Shown in pieces: positions 13,640 through 22,407 of a DNA stretch of 64,000 nt. Numbering within the stretch: the first letter of the stretch is position 1; the number at the start of each line of letters is the position of its first letter. The position numbers were made by a program, and so were the translations under genes. The notes under the pieces are model-generated. The model worked only from the letters and a program-made list of their open reading frames with translations, was not told where the DNA came from and ran no database searches. Origin of the DNA: Ophthalmolycus amberensis (Eukaryota > Chordata > Actinopteri > Perciformes > Zoarcidae); contig JAFEUB010000894.1 of the NCBI GenBank assembly GCA_024529925.1, positions 1,857,501-1,921,500 on the forward strand. The letters are read 5' to 3'.

Positions 13640-16600
13640 AAGCAGTTTTACACGCACTCAGATACGCACACACAGAGTGGGTTTTCAGTCACTTCCCACT
13701 GCTTGGACCCCTTGAGTCGCTCAGTCAGTGTAGCTGATGAACATGCCTCAGCCTTGAAAGGAATCAGACCGGGATGATTTAGAATCACCTAAGCCCTTCG
13801 GCTTTGAAGTCAGACAGCTGCCTGCGCTGTATTACAATGATATTATATCATTTATAATGATATAATTGATCATTACGTTTCCTGGCACTCAACACTGAAC
13901 CAGCATTTGTTCATAAATCAGATGATGAAAGGTGGGTGTAACAGTGGAATCAAAGGGGAAAAGAAAAACAATGTCAGCATGCATTGTGAGACTAACTTGT
14001 CCAGTTGTCTCTATAATAATTTCCCAAACACAATGTCAGCTTCGTGGCTTTTATAGATAACATACTAAAATACATTATCTCTGATTTGTATTACAGGAAT
14101 ACTGAATGTGCACGGGCCAGCAACTCGACTCACCCTGGCTTCAAAATGATAAGCTGTGTTTTGATTTATGTTGCCTGTAAACTGTACAGCCCATAAAATG
14201 TACTCAAAACATCTTGCATAAATCTAAAAACCCACCCCGTCCCCCAAAGCCCCAAACCCAAAGAGTTAATAATTAGCCATGAAAATAATTACAGGGTCTC
14301 CTTAATGGCTGGAAAATTAAACTTTTTCGACAGCATTTACAAAACAGAAAGCAACCTTTTTTCTTTTTTTTTTGCTCGGATCAGATTGGATGTGCAGCTG
14401 CAGGCTGATATATGGCTGTGAACCCCACAGCCCTTCCAAACGCTCTAATTACAGTGTTGGGACTCAGTGCCAGCTGAGAAGAAACGCTTGGGAAAAATGG
14501 CCCAGGACAGTTGTTGGGCTGTAAATTATGGGCCACGTCTCTCATGTGCCTTTTTGTTGACTTTTTTTGACTTGTTATTGTGTCTCGTCATGGGCTGATG
14601 GCCAACCAGAAAAAAGCAGGTATGTAGAGAAAAGGTACCTTTCCTTTCCTCCTTGTTTTAAATGTAAGATAATGGCCACCAAGCTGAACTAGTTGAACTT
14701 GAGATGTAGCAGTAGCGGGACAGTGCTACTTTTTTTGCCGTTAAGTTAAAAACACTGCAAGGACTTTTGATGAAAATATATTTGACTGCCTGGTGCTTAC
14801 CTGCCACAATTTGATACACATGACCATCCCCAGCTTAGCGTCTGGTACCAGGGTGCAGACTGGGGTCTTGCTGGGTAGTTCAATGATCTTGATCTGAAGG
14901 AAACACAAGATGATTACAACTTAAGACACACTCAAGATAGCTGACCTGTTCACATCCCCATTCTACATTCATTCATTCTGCTAGCTCTGTAAGGCTGTAC
15001 AGTACTTAGACACAGCAGTGCTTTGAGCTAAATGCATGCTAAGAATGACAATGCTGGCATAATGTTTACCAATGTTGTTATCTTAGTTTAGCATGTTAGC
15101 ATGCTAACATTAGAGAAGAGCCCCATCAATTTTACACATCAAAGAAAAAATTCAAAGCATATTTATTGCCTCCATACGGCTCTTAACATGGTGACAGCTG
15201 AGCTGAGCCAGCTAACGGTGCTACAATCGCTAACAGTGCAAACAATGGCAACAGAGCTAACAGAGCTAACAGAGCTAACAGAGCTAACGGTGTTAACCTG
15301 AAGGGGAAGTGGCTACATCAATGTTCGTTCTGAATGTTGTACAGAGAACCTTTAAAGCTTTTTGTGACTCCAGAGAGAGCTGTGTGAAGTCTGATAAATT
15401 GCTTCAAATGACGTCACTTGAGGCAACACTTGAGGTGAGTGCAGAAGACTACAAGTTTGAAAAACCAAAAGAAAATTAGCGGTGTGGCGTTTGGAAAAAG
15501 TGAGCTTACCAGACCTCTGTAGTCCAATAACATGCTATTCTGTTTGGCACAGCTTTAATTTGGGTAACTTGTATCATGCTAATACTCTCCGGTGGTTTCG
15601 TTTTAAGGCAAAAACAAACTGTGATCAGTTATTGGAGTTTATCCAATATATCTAAATGTGTTTTTGTTTTCATTTATCTGTTTTCATTATTTTAGTTCTA
15701 ATGTTTCTATTATTGAGACCCTGTTACATTTACACACACAAATTGCCATTGTATGTGTATATATATATACTGTTATGTATATATCTCTACAAGCTGTCTG
15801 CCAAGTCATGATTTGTTTGTCTTCTGAATTCAAATAACAAAGCAGCAATCTGCATCTGTCATTGTGCTTCAGGACTTCCGCAGATCAGAGTGCCTCCAAC
15901 CAGCAGTACAGTACCATCCATCAGAGCAGAGCGGCCGCCCCACTGTCTATAATGAATCCTGCTAAAGCCCGACCCCGTGACATGAATGGTGTTTTCCTGC
16001 ACACATTGGCACTGATTCTGATAAAATACACAGCCTAATGAAGCCAATGATAAAGTGTGTGCCTTTGTATGTGTGTACCACACATCAGTACCAAAACTCA
16101 TTCCTTCGGGCTTCTTCCGCGCTGATGATCCGCATATTCATCCTCATTAGGCCTCAGATTAAACAGCCCTTTAAGGGAGCCATCTGTATTTTAGCGCTAG
16201 GCCACATCTGTCCTGCGTGTTTACCTTTGCGTGCCTGACAAAGAGGGCCTTTAAGGACTTCTCTGTGCCTCAGGTGTTCACTGTTCTTGTGTGGCATCCC
16301 AGTGCCCATAAATAAAACACCCACACTATAAATTAATGTTTCTGCTGCCAGGAATCTCGCTGCCAGGAATCTCACTGTGAGCAGTAAACAGTAAAACCAA
16401 CTGAAATAGGAAGTTCTTATTGACCTACCTGCATTTTGCACATGGCACTAAATCACACCATTGTGCATGTTTTGTGGCAAGTGCATATGTATTGTTTCTT
16501 GAGGGAATTCATTTATGTGGGTGTTTTATTTGCGGGTCCATGATAAGCATCTGTCGTGGTCAGTTATGTCTGTGGAATGGGGTGGGGAGACCAAATGACA

Positions 16601-18965
16601 AAATAGGCTGCGGCCTGTTTTAGTCTAACTTGTATGGGTGTGTGTGTTTCTGTCTGTCTGTGTCTGTTGGGACAATAGCATTATTGAGGTGCTGGGAGTC
16701 ACAGGCGCCCTGATGCCTGGCCTGCTGGACTGGGGTTAGCAGAGGCACGTTTGGCTGGATCAGGTGACTGCTCTGTCCCTTTCAAGTATGGCTCCTCCAC
16801 AGCAGAGCAAGTAACATGAATCTAGAGGCAATAAAAAATGGCTGAATCGCTGGCTGACCTCTCCCCATCCTGCCTCAATCCACACAAAATTCCCTTTTTA
16901 ATCCACCAGTTAAAGATTAAAAACAGCTACTATGGAGAGGTGTTTTAGACAAACAGATTCACTGAATGGCATGTTACTAGCCACAGCCAAAATTAACTGA
17001 CATTAAGCTGGAGGCTGGTATTAAGTTCCTATTCTTGCTACGTGTCTGCTGACTCATGACATAAATGCCGGTTTGTGAATGGTGCTGTTGTGATTGCCGT
17101 CTGCAAGTCCTGGCTGCAAACTGCATGCTCACATCACGTTGACTCTCGACACCTTCATTGAAGATCGGCTAAAAGTATTACGTCGGCCACCTGATTGAAT
17201 GAAAGCCATTTCATATTTATAGATCAGAACACTTGCAAATGATCACAGTGTGGTAATAGGAAAAGATGACAGGGCTTTGATGTGACAAACTATTGCCTTT
17301 TTTCCACTAACCTACTAAACGGTACTATAAGCCACAAATATGTGTGAACACTTAAAGTCAACTCAGCAAACTGGCAAGAGCAAGTCTGCTCAGGTTCACA
17401 CAGGTTGGCATTTTTGATTCTCATCAGTCTGTAACCAATTAACCATCCCACCTCACACCTAAATTCAAGGATGTTTCCGCTGAATATAGGACAACATGTG
17501 CCATTGGAAACTTTGATCTGGAAATCCCAGAAATCCCTCCTTAAATATTTAGAGATAAACAAACCTTAAAAGCATGAAAAGTAATTTATCAATAGTATTA
17601 TATAGAATGTATCCATTTCAGACCGTCTGTCCTTAGTCTGAATCAAAAACTGAAACAGTACACATGATAAAAATGTAACAAATAAGCATGACTATGTATT
17701 GTATTTATATTATCATAAGCCATTAATCTATACATTGCAGAGTAAAATCCACAGGAAATACTAAAATCCCGTAGCTTCGGCAAACTCTTGATAAGTGACA
17801 TTCAGGCATCCATATTTTATTTTTTTTTTTGCACTTATTCTTTTCGAGGTTGCAGGGGACTAGAGCACATCCCAGCATGCACTGGGAGAGAAGGAGGGTA
17901 TAAAATGGATTGGTTATAAATTTGTAAACGGGATAAAACACACAGACACATTCACAGTAGCATCCAAACCTAAAGACTATTTAGAGTTATTACTATTATT
18001 ATTACTATTCCTGATGTCTGACCTCTTCTGTCTGTTGTCCAGCGAAGGCCAGCAGGCGCGTCCCAGCGCTCGTCTCCAGCACGGAGCACTGGCAGAACCC
18101 AACACTGCCGGTCCACACAGAGTCCATCACCTCACTACGACCTTCGCTCAGATCCCACAGACAGACCTGCATGTCCCGTCCCTGGCTGCTCCACCAATGG
18201 AAAGAACGAAAACAGACAAAAGCTGCAGTTCTTTGCATGTTTCAAAACATGTTTCATCTCAACAAATGTGTTTCAAAGCTTAGTTGAAAAGAAAACCATC
18301 AAATCTGAAGTCAACATCATCTAAAGAATAAATAATATCTTAAATGTCCAAATGCTCCGACAGAAACAGTGAGGGAAGGACGAGTAAGACATCTGAACGG
18401 TCCTCACCTGATGAGGGCATCTGTCTCCTGCAGTGTGCTGACCCAGATCACCGAGCTACCAGAATGACCTTCTACAATCTTCTCAGCTCTCCTGGTGTTC
18501 AGGTTCCACATATGGATGGCACCCTTCCCTGACCTGGAAAGCCAAACAGAATGCTGAGTAGTAGGTTGTTTGTATGACACAAAATATGACTCATCATTGA
18601 TCTGCTCTCACCTACAACTCAACAGAAAATACCAAAATCGGCAATATTTGCTCTTTTTATAATATTTAAAATGTTGGTGCGTGGAGCTTTAATAGCTACT
18701 CTTGAACCTCCAAAATCTGTGCCTGTTTTAATATTTTAAGTGAATCGTGATTAGCTGGCTTGGTATCTACTTCTATACTTTAGATAAACAAACAATCTTC
18801 ACTGTTTGAGGAAGGTGAAGAGACAGAATATATAATGTTGAGATAAATGACTCACCCAGAAAACAGGAGGGGAGTGTCCCCTCCGTGGCAGCTAAAATGG
18901 AGGGTGTTGAGGGACCCGCCAGCCCCCCTCAGGGTGTAGATGGGGGACGGAGCAGGACGAAACAT
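773..18965 (-). CDS. gnb1l: GNB1L, WD40-repeat G-protein beta subunit-like protein 1 (6 coding exons)
   Basis: Spliced CDS on the minus strand: 18965-18856, 18533-18408, 18185-18023, 14893-14801, 7176-6961, 1060-773. It adds to 996 bp, 331 residues plus TGA; the human protein is 327 residues. Every junction is GT-AG and codon phases agree across all five introns. WD-type strand ends are visible in order: GAIHMWNL (about residues 41-48), MQVCLWDL (exon 3), GSLLLWDV (exon 5), HRVRIFGW and NRISLWSI (exon 6). The C-terminal GWDHRVR and AAGSKDNRISLWS closely match my memory of vertebrate GNB1L. The family is a beta-propeller scaffold; in mammals GNB1L has been linked to folding or assembly of PIKK kinases and maps to the 22q11.2 deletion interval. 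That role is family knowledge and cannot be seen here. Any upstream UTR exons and the promoter were not resolved. Confidence 0.95.
1545..1592. repeat. AG dinucleotide microsatellite
   Basis: About 24 uninterrupted AG units, with a related imperfect GA-rich tract at 2128-2176. Confidence 0.97.
2690..3000. repeat. Dispersed repeat, family A copy
   Basis: AT-rich sequence with ATTAATTAATTAG, TTATAAATGATTGTAAATAG and an imperfect homeodomain-like end. It resembles, from memory, an abundant teleost repeat whose other pieces also occur at 3090-3475, 7850-8075 (opposite orientation), 37085-37165 and 39340-39440. Family name and exact ends are not known to me. Confidence 0.5.
3090..3475. repeat. Dispersed repeat family A, apparently interrupted by family B
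   Basis: Parts at 3090-3180 (TCAATTGGTTGATTGACAGA) and 3330-3475 (GGGACAAAACAAGC, TTTATAGACTAAATGACTAA) look like family A. Between them, 3180-3290 carries the family B words CTGTTTCCAGTCTTTGTG and AGCTAAGCTCAC. This suggests a nested insertion. Confidence 0.45.
3843..3881. repeat. CA dinucleotide microsatellite
   Basis: About 20 uninterrupted AC units in intron 5 of GNB1L. It creates spurious poly-Thr-His and Cys-Val open frames on the two strands. Confidence 0.97.
4881..4980. repeat. GATA-pair sequence, copy 1 (GNB1L intron 5)
   Basis: Contains AGATAAAGGCC, AGCCATGTGTAAT, CTTTATCTGGGCTTGATAAG and CTCACTTCACAGCCCCTC in this order. The same words with the same spacing occur at 30189-30290. 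It has GATA cores on both strands. Confidence 0.6.
6540..6645. repeat. 34-bp minisatellite, about three degenerate units
   Basis: Successive units read TAATGGATGAATAGTTAAAA, then TCATTGATAAATGGTTAAAA, then TAATGGATGAATGGTTCAAT, separated by TGTGAGCTAAAA-type spacers. Looser copies start near 6490. Confidence 0.75.
6961..7176 (-). CDS. gnb1l: GNB1L coding exon 5
   Basis: The acceptor is CACTTCCAG|CCAGAC and the donor is CTGCAG|GTCAGC; 72 codons, phase 0 both ends. It encodes LLVAGYEDGSLLLWDVTQ (a complete WD blade end) and a second blade ending GSSEDKLSSWMLD. A nearby alternative acceptor 4 bp downstream (7172) would break the frame, so it was not used. Confidence 0.95.
7850..8075. repeat. 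Dispersed repeat, family A copy (reverse orientation)
   Basis: Contains AAGCTGGAACCAGAGAATGT and GATCGACTGATTGATTAATA, which are the reverse complement of words found in the 39340-39440 copy and of the common teleost repeat I recall. Confidence 0.5.
10040..10599 (-). pseudogene. SAMD3-like fish gene fragment inside the transposon (two spliced exons)
   Basis: Exon 10599-10449 has acceptor TTTGTTTCAG and donor CCTG|GTAAAG; it encodes INEEFRRITTVHLERTF, then SKLDNCTTNFLEILGTKGG. Exon 10257-10040 has acceptor TTTCAAAG and encodes DVIEEDYAQHVMKILVI, then PDNVFVVIEGKEVLDDC and AKACLLLMGFI before a TAA. Phases fit exactly: the split GAT codon joins them. From memory these blocks match the C-terminal region of the many uncharacterised fish proteins named SAMD3-like. 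The C-terminus is cut short after MGFI and no N-terminal coding exon was identified. A 52-bp exon-like piece at 10820-10769 has good splice sites but does not fit the frame, so the gene is probably decayed. Function unknown. Confidence 0.6.
11772..11779. promoter_or_regulatory. Perfect CRE palindrome TGACGTCA
   Basis: TGACGTCA is the consensus binding site of CREB/ATF factors. It lies upstream (minus-strand sense) of the SAMD3-like exons, next to a CpG-containing stretch (about 11250-11780), and could be the internal promoter of the transposon-borne gene. No TSS evidence. Confidence 0.4.
13570..13632. repeat. GT dinucleotide microsatellite
   Basis: About 30 GT units with a single GTT break near 13581. 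Confidence 0.97.
14250..14560. promoter_or_regulatory. Candidate noncoding regulatory stretch in GNB1L intron 4
   Basis: Unique-looking DNA rich in homeodomain cores: TTAATAATTAGCC, AATAATTACAGG, CTAATTACAG, together with E-box CAGCTG and GCCAGCTGAG. It lies 240 bp from exon 4. Function is inferred only from motif density; conservation could not be tested. Confidence 0.3.
14801..14893 (-). CDS. gnb1l: GNB1L coding exon 4
   Basis: Flanked by TTCCTTCAG and GTAAGC. It encodes 31 residues, IKIIELPSKTPVCTL then PDAKLGMVMCIKLWQ. The ELPSKT, DAKLGM and LWQ blocks match the family. In phase 0 at both ends. It is too short and too isolated to show as a stand-alone reading frame. Confidence 0.95.
15249..15290. 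repeat. Short 9-bp minisatellite (AGAGCTAAC)n
   Basis: Four to five tandem copies of AGAGCTAAC, flanked by diverged copies (CCAGCTAACGG, TCGCTAACAG) back to about 15205. Confidence 0.85.
17840..17990. repeat. Dispersed teleost repeat remnant
   Basis: The words GGTTGCAGGGGACTAGAGCA, CATCCCAGCATGCACTGGGA, CACACAGACACATTCACA and CTATTTAGAGT in this order match, from memory, a very common fish repeat. It is decayed and ends about 30 bp from GNB1L exon 3. Confidence 0.55.
18023..18185 (-). CDS. gnb1l: GNB1L coding exon 3
   Basis: The acceptor is GAGCAG|CCAGGG and the donor is GAAGAG|GTCAGA. It encodes SQGRDMQVCLWDLSEGRS followed by DSVWTGSVGFCQCSV; SQGRD, LCLWDL and SVGFC are family hallmarks. 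The first base completes the Ser codon split with exon 2. An old dispersed repeat ends about 30 bp beyond its donor. Confidence 0.95.
18408..18533 (-). CDS. gnb1l: GNB1L coding exon 2
   Basis: The acceptor is TTTCCAG|GTCAGG and the donor is ATCAG|GTGAGG. It encodes SGKGAIHMWNLNTRRAEK and continues to QETDALI, giving the first WD repeat end (HMWNL) and the conserved NTRRA stretch. Length 126 bp; phase 2 in and phase 2 out. Confidence 0.95.
18856..18965 (-). CDS. gnb1l: GNB1L coding exon 1 (start codon)
   Basis: The ATG is at 18965-18963, followed by MFRPAPSPIYTLRG; the human protein also reaches a LRG motif shortly after its start. The donor is TCTGG|GTGAGT, so the exon ends two bases into a Gly codon (residue 37). 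The start was chosen because the reading frame and the LRG motif align with the family. The base at -3 is G, a fair Kozak context. Confidence 0.9.
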
Positions 18966-18976
18966 CCCTGGGTCAT
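18929..18976 (-). promoter_or_regulatory. Upstream ORF overlapping the GNB1L start codon
   Basis: An ATG at 18976-18974 lies 11 bases before the main ATG in another frame. It runs 15 codons to TGA at 18931-18929, inside coding exon 1. Its context is weak (T at -3). It would be in the mRNA if the acceptor-like CTCCTTGCAG just before 18991 is used, or if transcription starts further upstream. Overlapping uORFs commonly lower translation of the main frame; whether this one is translated is unknown. Confidence 0.45.
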
Positions 18977-18991
18977 GCAATCAATGTATGG

Positions 18992-20235
18992 CTGCAAGGA
19001 GGCCGTGAACCTGTGTCAGGACACCCACCGAAACAGACAACAAGAAAACTGATCTGAGAGATGAGTTTTCTGTGAAAAATGCACTTTTGAGTTCCCGACA
19101 GTTTGTCTCCAACGACACTGTTCAACGGTTCTGTGCCTTTTCAGCAGAAATGACCAAATGTTACTTTGAAATCTGGTTACCATGAAAGTTAAAAGTAGGC
19201 CTAAAATCGACATGCATCAGAAAAGTAGTAATCTCATTTTGTTTTTGCACAATCACTGAGCAAAGATCGTCAGAGAGCAGCTCCATTTTGCCTTGAAGCC
19301 GTTCTCTCTCACAGAGCAGACAGTTGTGTTTAATGCACCGTCTGCATTTGCTCTATTGTTCGGAGCTACAAACCCTGTGGCTCTCTCTCTCTCTTTCTCT
19401 CTCTCTCCGTCTTCCTCCTTCTAGACTACCTGATAACACCTCTCTTACTCAATATGTCATGAATCACAACTCCTGACAGCTTAATTACAGTAAACAGATG
19501 GAGATTCATGCTTCTCACTCCTCCTGTGATCAACGGCCGCTGTCCCAGAGGCAGAAGCAACAGCTCAGGCTTTTATGTCGTTTGTAGGCTGGGCTGCTGA
19601 GGAAACCCAACCGACCGCAGGTATGCTGCAAGGAAATGATGAGTCAACATTAAATTGCAGTACATTCACATGTGAGTGACTCTTAGTGATTGACTTTCGA
19701 TATCTAATATCCATCTATCCATCTAAATTCTGCTTATAGTGTTGAGAATGACAGGTGTCTTTAACCTGTCTATGCCAGGCAGCATAGTCAGTTTATTTTA
19801 ATTAGACAATGTTTATTCCAAGATGACGTGCCCCACTTTCTCAGTGTTACGGGAAACAATGACTCGACAATGCCTTTTTAAAACGAGCACCCAGTTAAAT
19901 ACAAATGAACAATTAACCTACCAGTTAACCTACCAATTAACCTACAAATTAGCCTACAAATTAGCCTAACAATTAACCTACCACTTAACCTACCAATTAG
20001 CCTACCAATTAACATGAACAGTCTTGCAAGTTTTACTGGCTTCTACGCCTGAGACTTCACAGTAAATTGCTCCCTCGCCACACAAATAATTTCTCTACCT
20101 GGTTACTTGCAATTGCATGTTTGCCAACTCGCACTGCTAAAAGTTTCAGAAGTAAAGGCGTGCACAATAATACGCTAAAGCTGGCTTTACCTTTCAGGAA
20201 TACATTTAGTCAAACACTGTTATTTGCCTTCTTGA
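18992..20235. other. DNA upstream of GNB1L, no gene recognised
   Basis: Contains a short CT tract (19381-19407) and an 11-bp minisatellite (19912-20010). The GNB1L promoter and any non-coding first exon should lie here or further right, but no CpG island or convincing promoter was seen. Confidence 0.5.
19912..20010. repeat. 11-bp minisatellite (ATTAACCTACC)n
   Basis: Nine or so tandem copies alternating ATTAACCTACC, GTTAACCTACC, ATTAGCCTACA and ATTAGCCTAAC. Confidence 0.9.
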
Positions 20236-20560
20236 GTAAGATGAGGGGATTGATCATCTTTACTGGAGCCAGGAGACGATTAGCTTAGCATAAATTAAAA
20301 TAGCATAAAGCCTGGAAACACGGGGAAACAGCTAACCTGGCTCGGTCAAAAAATCAACCTACCAGTAAATCTCACCAATTAACAAACTATATATATATTT
20401 GAATTAATCTGTACAAAAAAACAACTAGCAGACTCCAGGAAGTCTCTGCTCCACGCCAAGAAACAGCCCTGTTTTCAGTGTTTATGCTAAGCTAACTGTC
20501 TGCTGACTAAAGCTTCGTATTGAACAGACAAGTAGATCCCCCAAAAAGTATTACAGCACA
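20236..20560. repeat. Dispersed repeat, family B copy
   Basis: Contains GATTAGCTTAGCATAAAT, CATAAAGCCTGGAAACACGG and CAGTGTTTATGCTAAGCTAA. Pieces of the same family occur at 3180-3290 and 31735-31915. From memory it is a frequent teleost repeat; superfamily not known to me. Confidence 0.55.
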
Positions 20561-20600
20561 ATATGGGTAACTTCATGTTTTAGGCCTTCTGAGTTAATGA

Positions 20601-20607
20601 GCGCACG

Positions 20608-20647
<40 letters not shown>
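20601..20647. repeat. Alternating GC/AC purine-pyrimidine tract
   Basis: GCGCACGCGCGCGCGC passes into about 15 CA units. Alternating purine-pyrimidine sequence with a CG core is prone to left-handed (Z) DNA. Confidence 0.9.
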
Positions 20648-20649
<2 letters not shown>

Positions 20650-21990
20650 CACCCCCTCCACTTTTACTTATCATAACCCTTGCTCCCTGCAATCAGTAGA
20701 TGCTGAAACTGGAGCCTGAGGCATTCAGGAGCAACTCATTTCAGGAGGTTAGTGGTTAAATTGTCCATGTGAATCTGTGAAGCGGAGAGACAGAGACCCC
20801 GGACCAGCCTGCCTAATTAAGGCCATAACGCTGCAGTCTGATGGACTCAAAAGAACACAGTCTTACCATCAGCTCATCAGTTTACCATTATAGGGAGACA
20901 CACTGCATGCTTGCATTGGAGCTTTTTGTTCCATGCTAACTATGGAAAAGGTCGCACTAACGTCCATCCAAATATGTAAAATGAGCAAGAAACAGACATT
21001 TGGATTATATATTTGGAGTATTTCAAAGCACGTGGCTGTTTGTACAAGATATTGACCATTAGGTATCACTCATATCTCTGAACTAAATCAGCAGGAAACC
21101 CTTCAGCTGACAACTGTCCAAACTTGTTATTGTGCGGTATGAACAAAATGGCAAAAAACGTCAAGTGTTTTTTGTGAGGGTCTCTCAGTTAAGCTGCGAA
21201 TGGATGGGTAACACTGCATTCCTGAGCCAGAGTCCTGTGACTGTGAGAGTGTGTGACAAGGCTCACTCTGGTAACAGGTGGATTAAGCGTCCCTTGTCCT
21301 CTTGAAGCAGGCCTGCATGAAGCTATGAGTCACAGACCCAGCAGCCTGAAACTGTCTGGTTTCATTGTCCCAAGACCAGTGGCTGGAGGACTTTCCAATG
21401 GCAATCACAGCTCACTGTCAATCACAGACAACAGTTGGGGGCTATGTATAACCAAACTAGTATCTAAAAGAGGAGTAAAATGGCCACTTTCCCCTGCCAC
21501 TACTTCCTCGGTTGGATTGTTCCTTCTGTTTTCCAGGCGTCAGCATTTCCAGTGAATCTGAGTTGCCCACAACAATGGGTCTGTTGTGGTGGCTGCAAGT
21601 GAGTCACCCACAAACCCAAATACAAACATGCAGGCAGCTCAGGAAGGGGGAGACAGATACCGTAGACAAACAAGAAGGTGCCAGGATGTCACTCTAATCT
21701 ATCTGCGAGGACCCTGAAATTGTTCCTCGCTAACAGAGAGAGGCAGTCGAGCAAACAGTCAAGCCGCTCACTTGTCAAGCTTAAATGGCGCCGCTAGTGA
21801 ATGCAAGGATACTTGCTGGAGAAGCGGCAGTAAGTAGCTGGAGCCGATGTGATCCTCAAGGACGAGTAACTTGTTCTATTTAGCTCCCCAAAATGCTTTA
21901 ATGAACCTAAAGAGCTTTCATATAGTGATTGAGCAATAGATAACAAATACCCAATAGGTCAATGAACTGTCTTATTAAACATGTCCACAG
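20648..21990. other. Intergenic DNA, nothing recognised
   Basis: Unique-looking sequence without splice-framed coding segments, long repeats or RNA genes that I can identify. Confidence 0.5.
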
Positions 21991-22300
21991 GAAAAATCTC
22001 AGTAACTAGCTAGGCCTAATTAAACCTGTGTGTCTTGGACAGGGCGTAATAAAGCAGCCTGACTGATTACTATACCTGAGCTGGATATGGGAGCCAGTGG
22101 GAAGAGGCAGGAGAGGAGGATTGAGGCTCCTGCTGGCCCTGTAACAGATAAGACAGCTCCGGGGTAATCTGACTCTAAGTCCATGGATAAAGGCAGTTTG
22201 TCTCTTCTTGGGCCGTCTGTCCACACCTACTGGGTAATTAGGCCTAATTATGAGAGAAAGGTCCGCTTCCCCTTCATGTTATTAAATAAGAGCCAGCTTC
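21990..22300. promoter_or_regulatory. Candidate enhancer with palindromic homeodomain site
   Basis: A perfect 16-bp palindrome TAATTAGGCCTAATTA lies at 22235-22250, and a half copy TAGGCCTAATTA at 22011-22022. Between them are CAGATAAGACAG (GATA core), CTGATTACTA and GGGTAATCTGAC. The stretch is not simple-sequence and not a repeat I know. Enhancer function is inference from motif arrangement. Confidence 0.35.
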
Positions 22301-22370
22301 GTATGCCAAGGATCTCTCAACACCAGCAAGGGGCTGGCGACCTTCAGATCAAACGCAGCCACTATCTATG

Positions 22371-22407
22371 CCCCCCCCCCCCCCCCTGTCCGTCCGTCCG
22401 TCCGTCC
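22371..22407. repeat. C homopolymer followed by (CCGT)n
   Basis: Sixteen C residues, then T and about five CCGT/GTCC tetramers. Length is prone to assembly error. Confidence 0.9.

Larger units (their letters stand above)
7177..14800 (-). other. GNB1L intron 4 (7.6 kb)
   Basis: It contains a dispersed repeat copy (about 7850-8075), the CACTG-ended transposon (9421-12071), a long GT microsatellite (13570-13632) and a homeobox-site-rich stretch (about 14250-14560). The remainder is unique-looking AT-rich DNA without recognised genes. Confidence 0.7.
14894..18022 (-). other. GNB1L intron 3 (3.1 kb)
   Basis: No exon was found. It holds a 9-bp minisatellite of AGAGCTAAC units (about 15249-15290), two perfect adjacent 15-bp copies of GCTGCCAGGAATCTC (16344-16373) and a dispersed repeat remnant next to exon 3 (about 17840-17990). 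The remainder is unique-looking. Confidence 0.65.
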
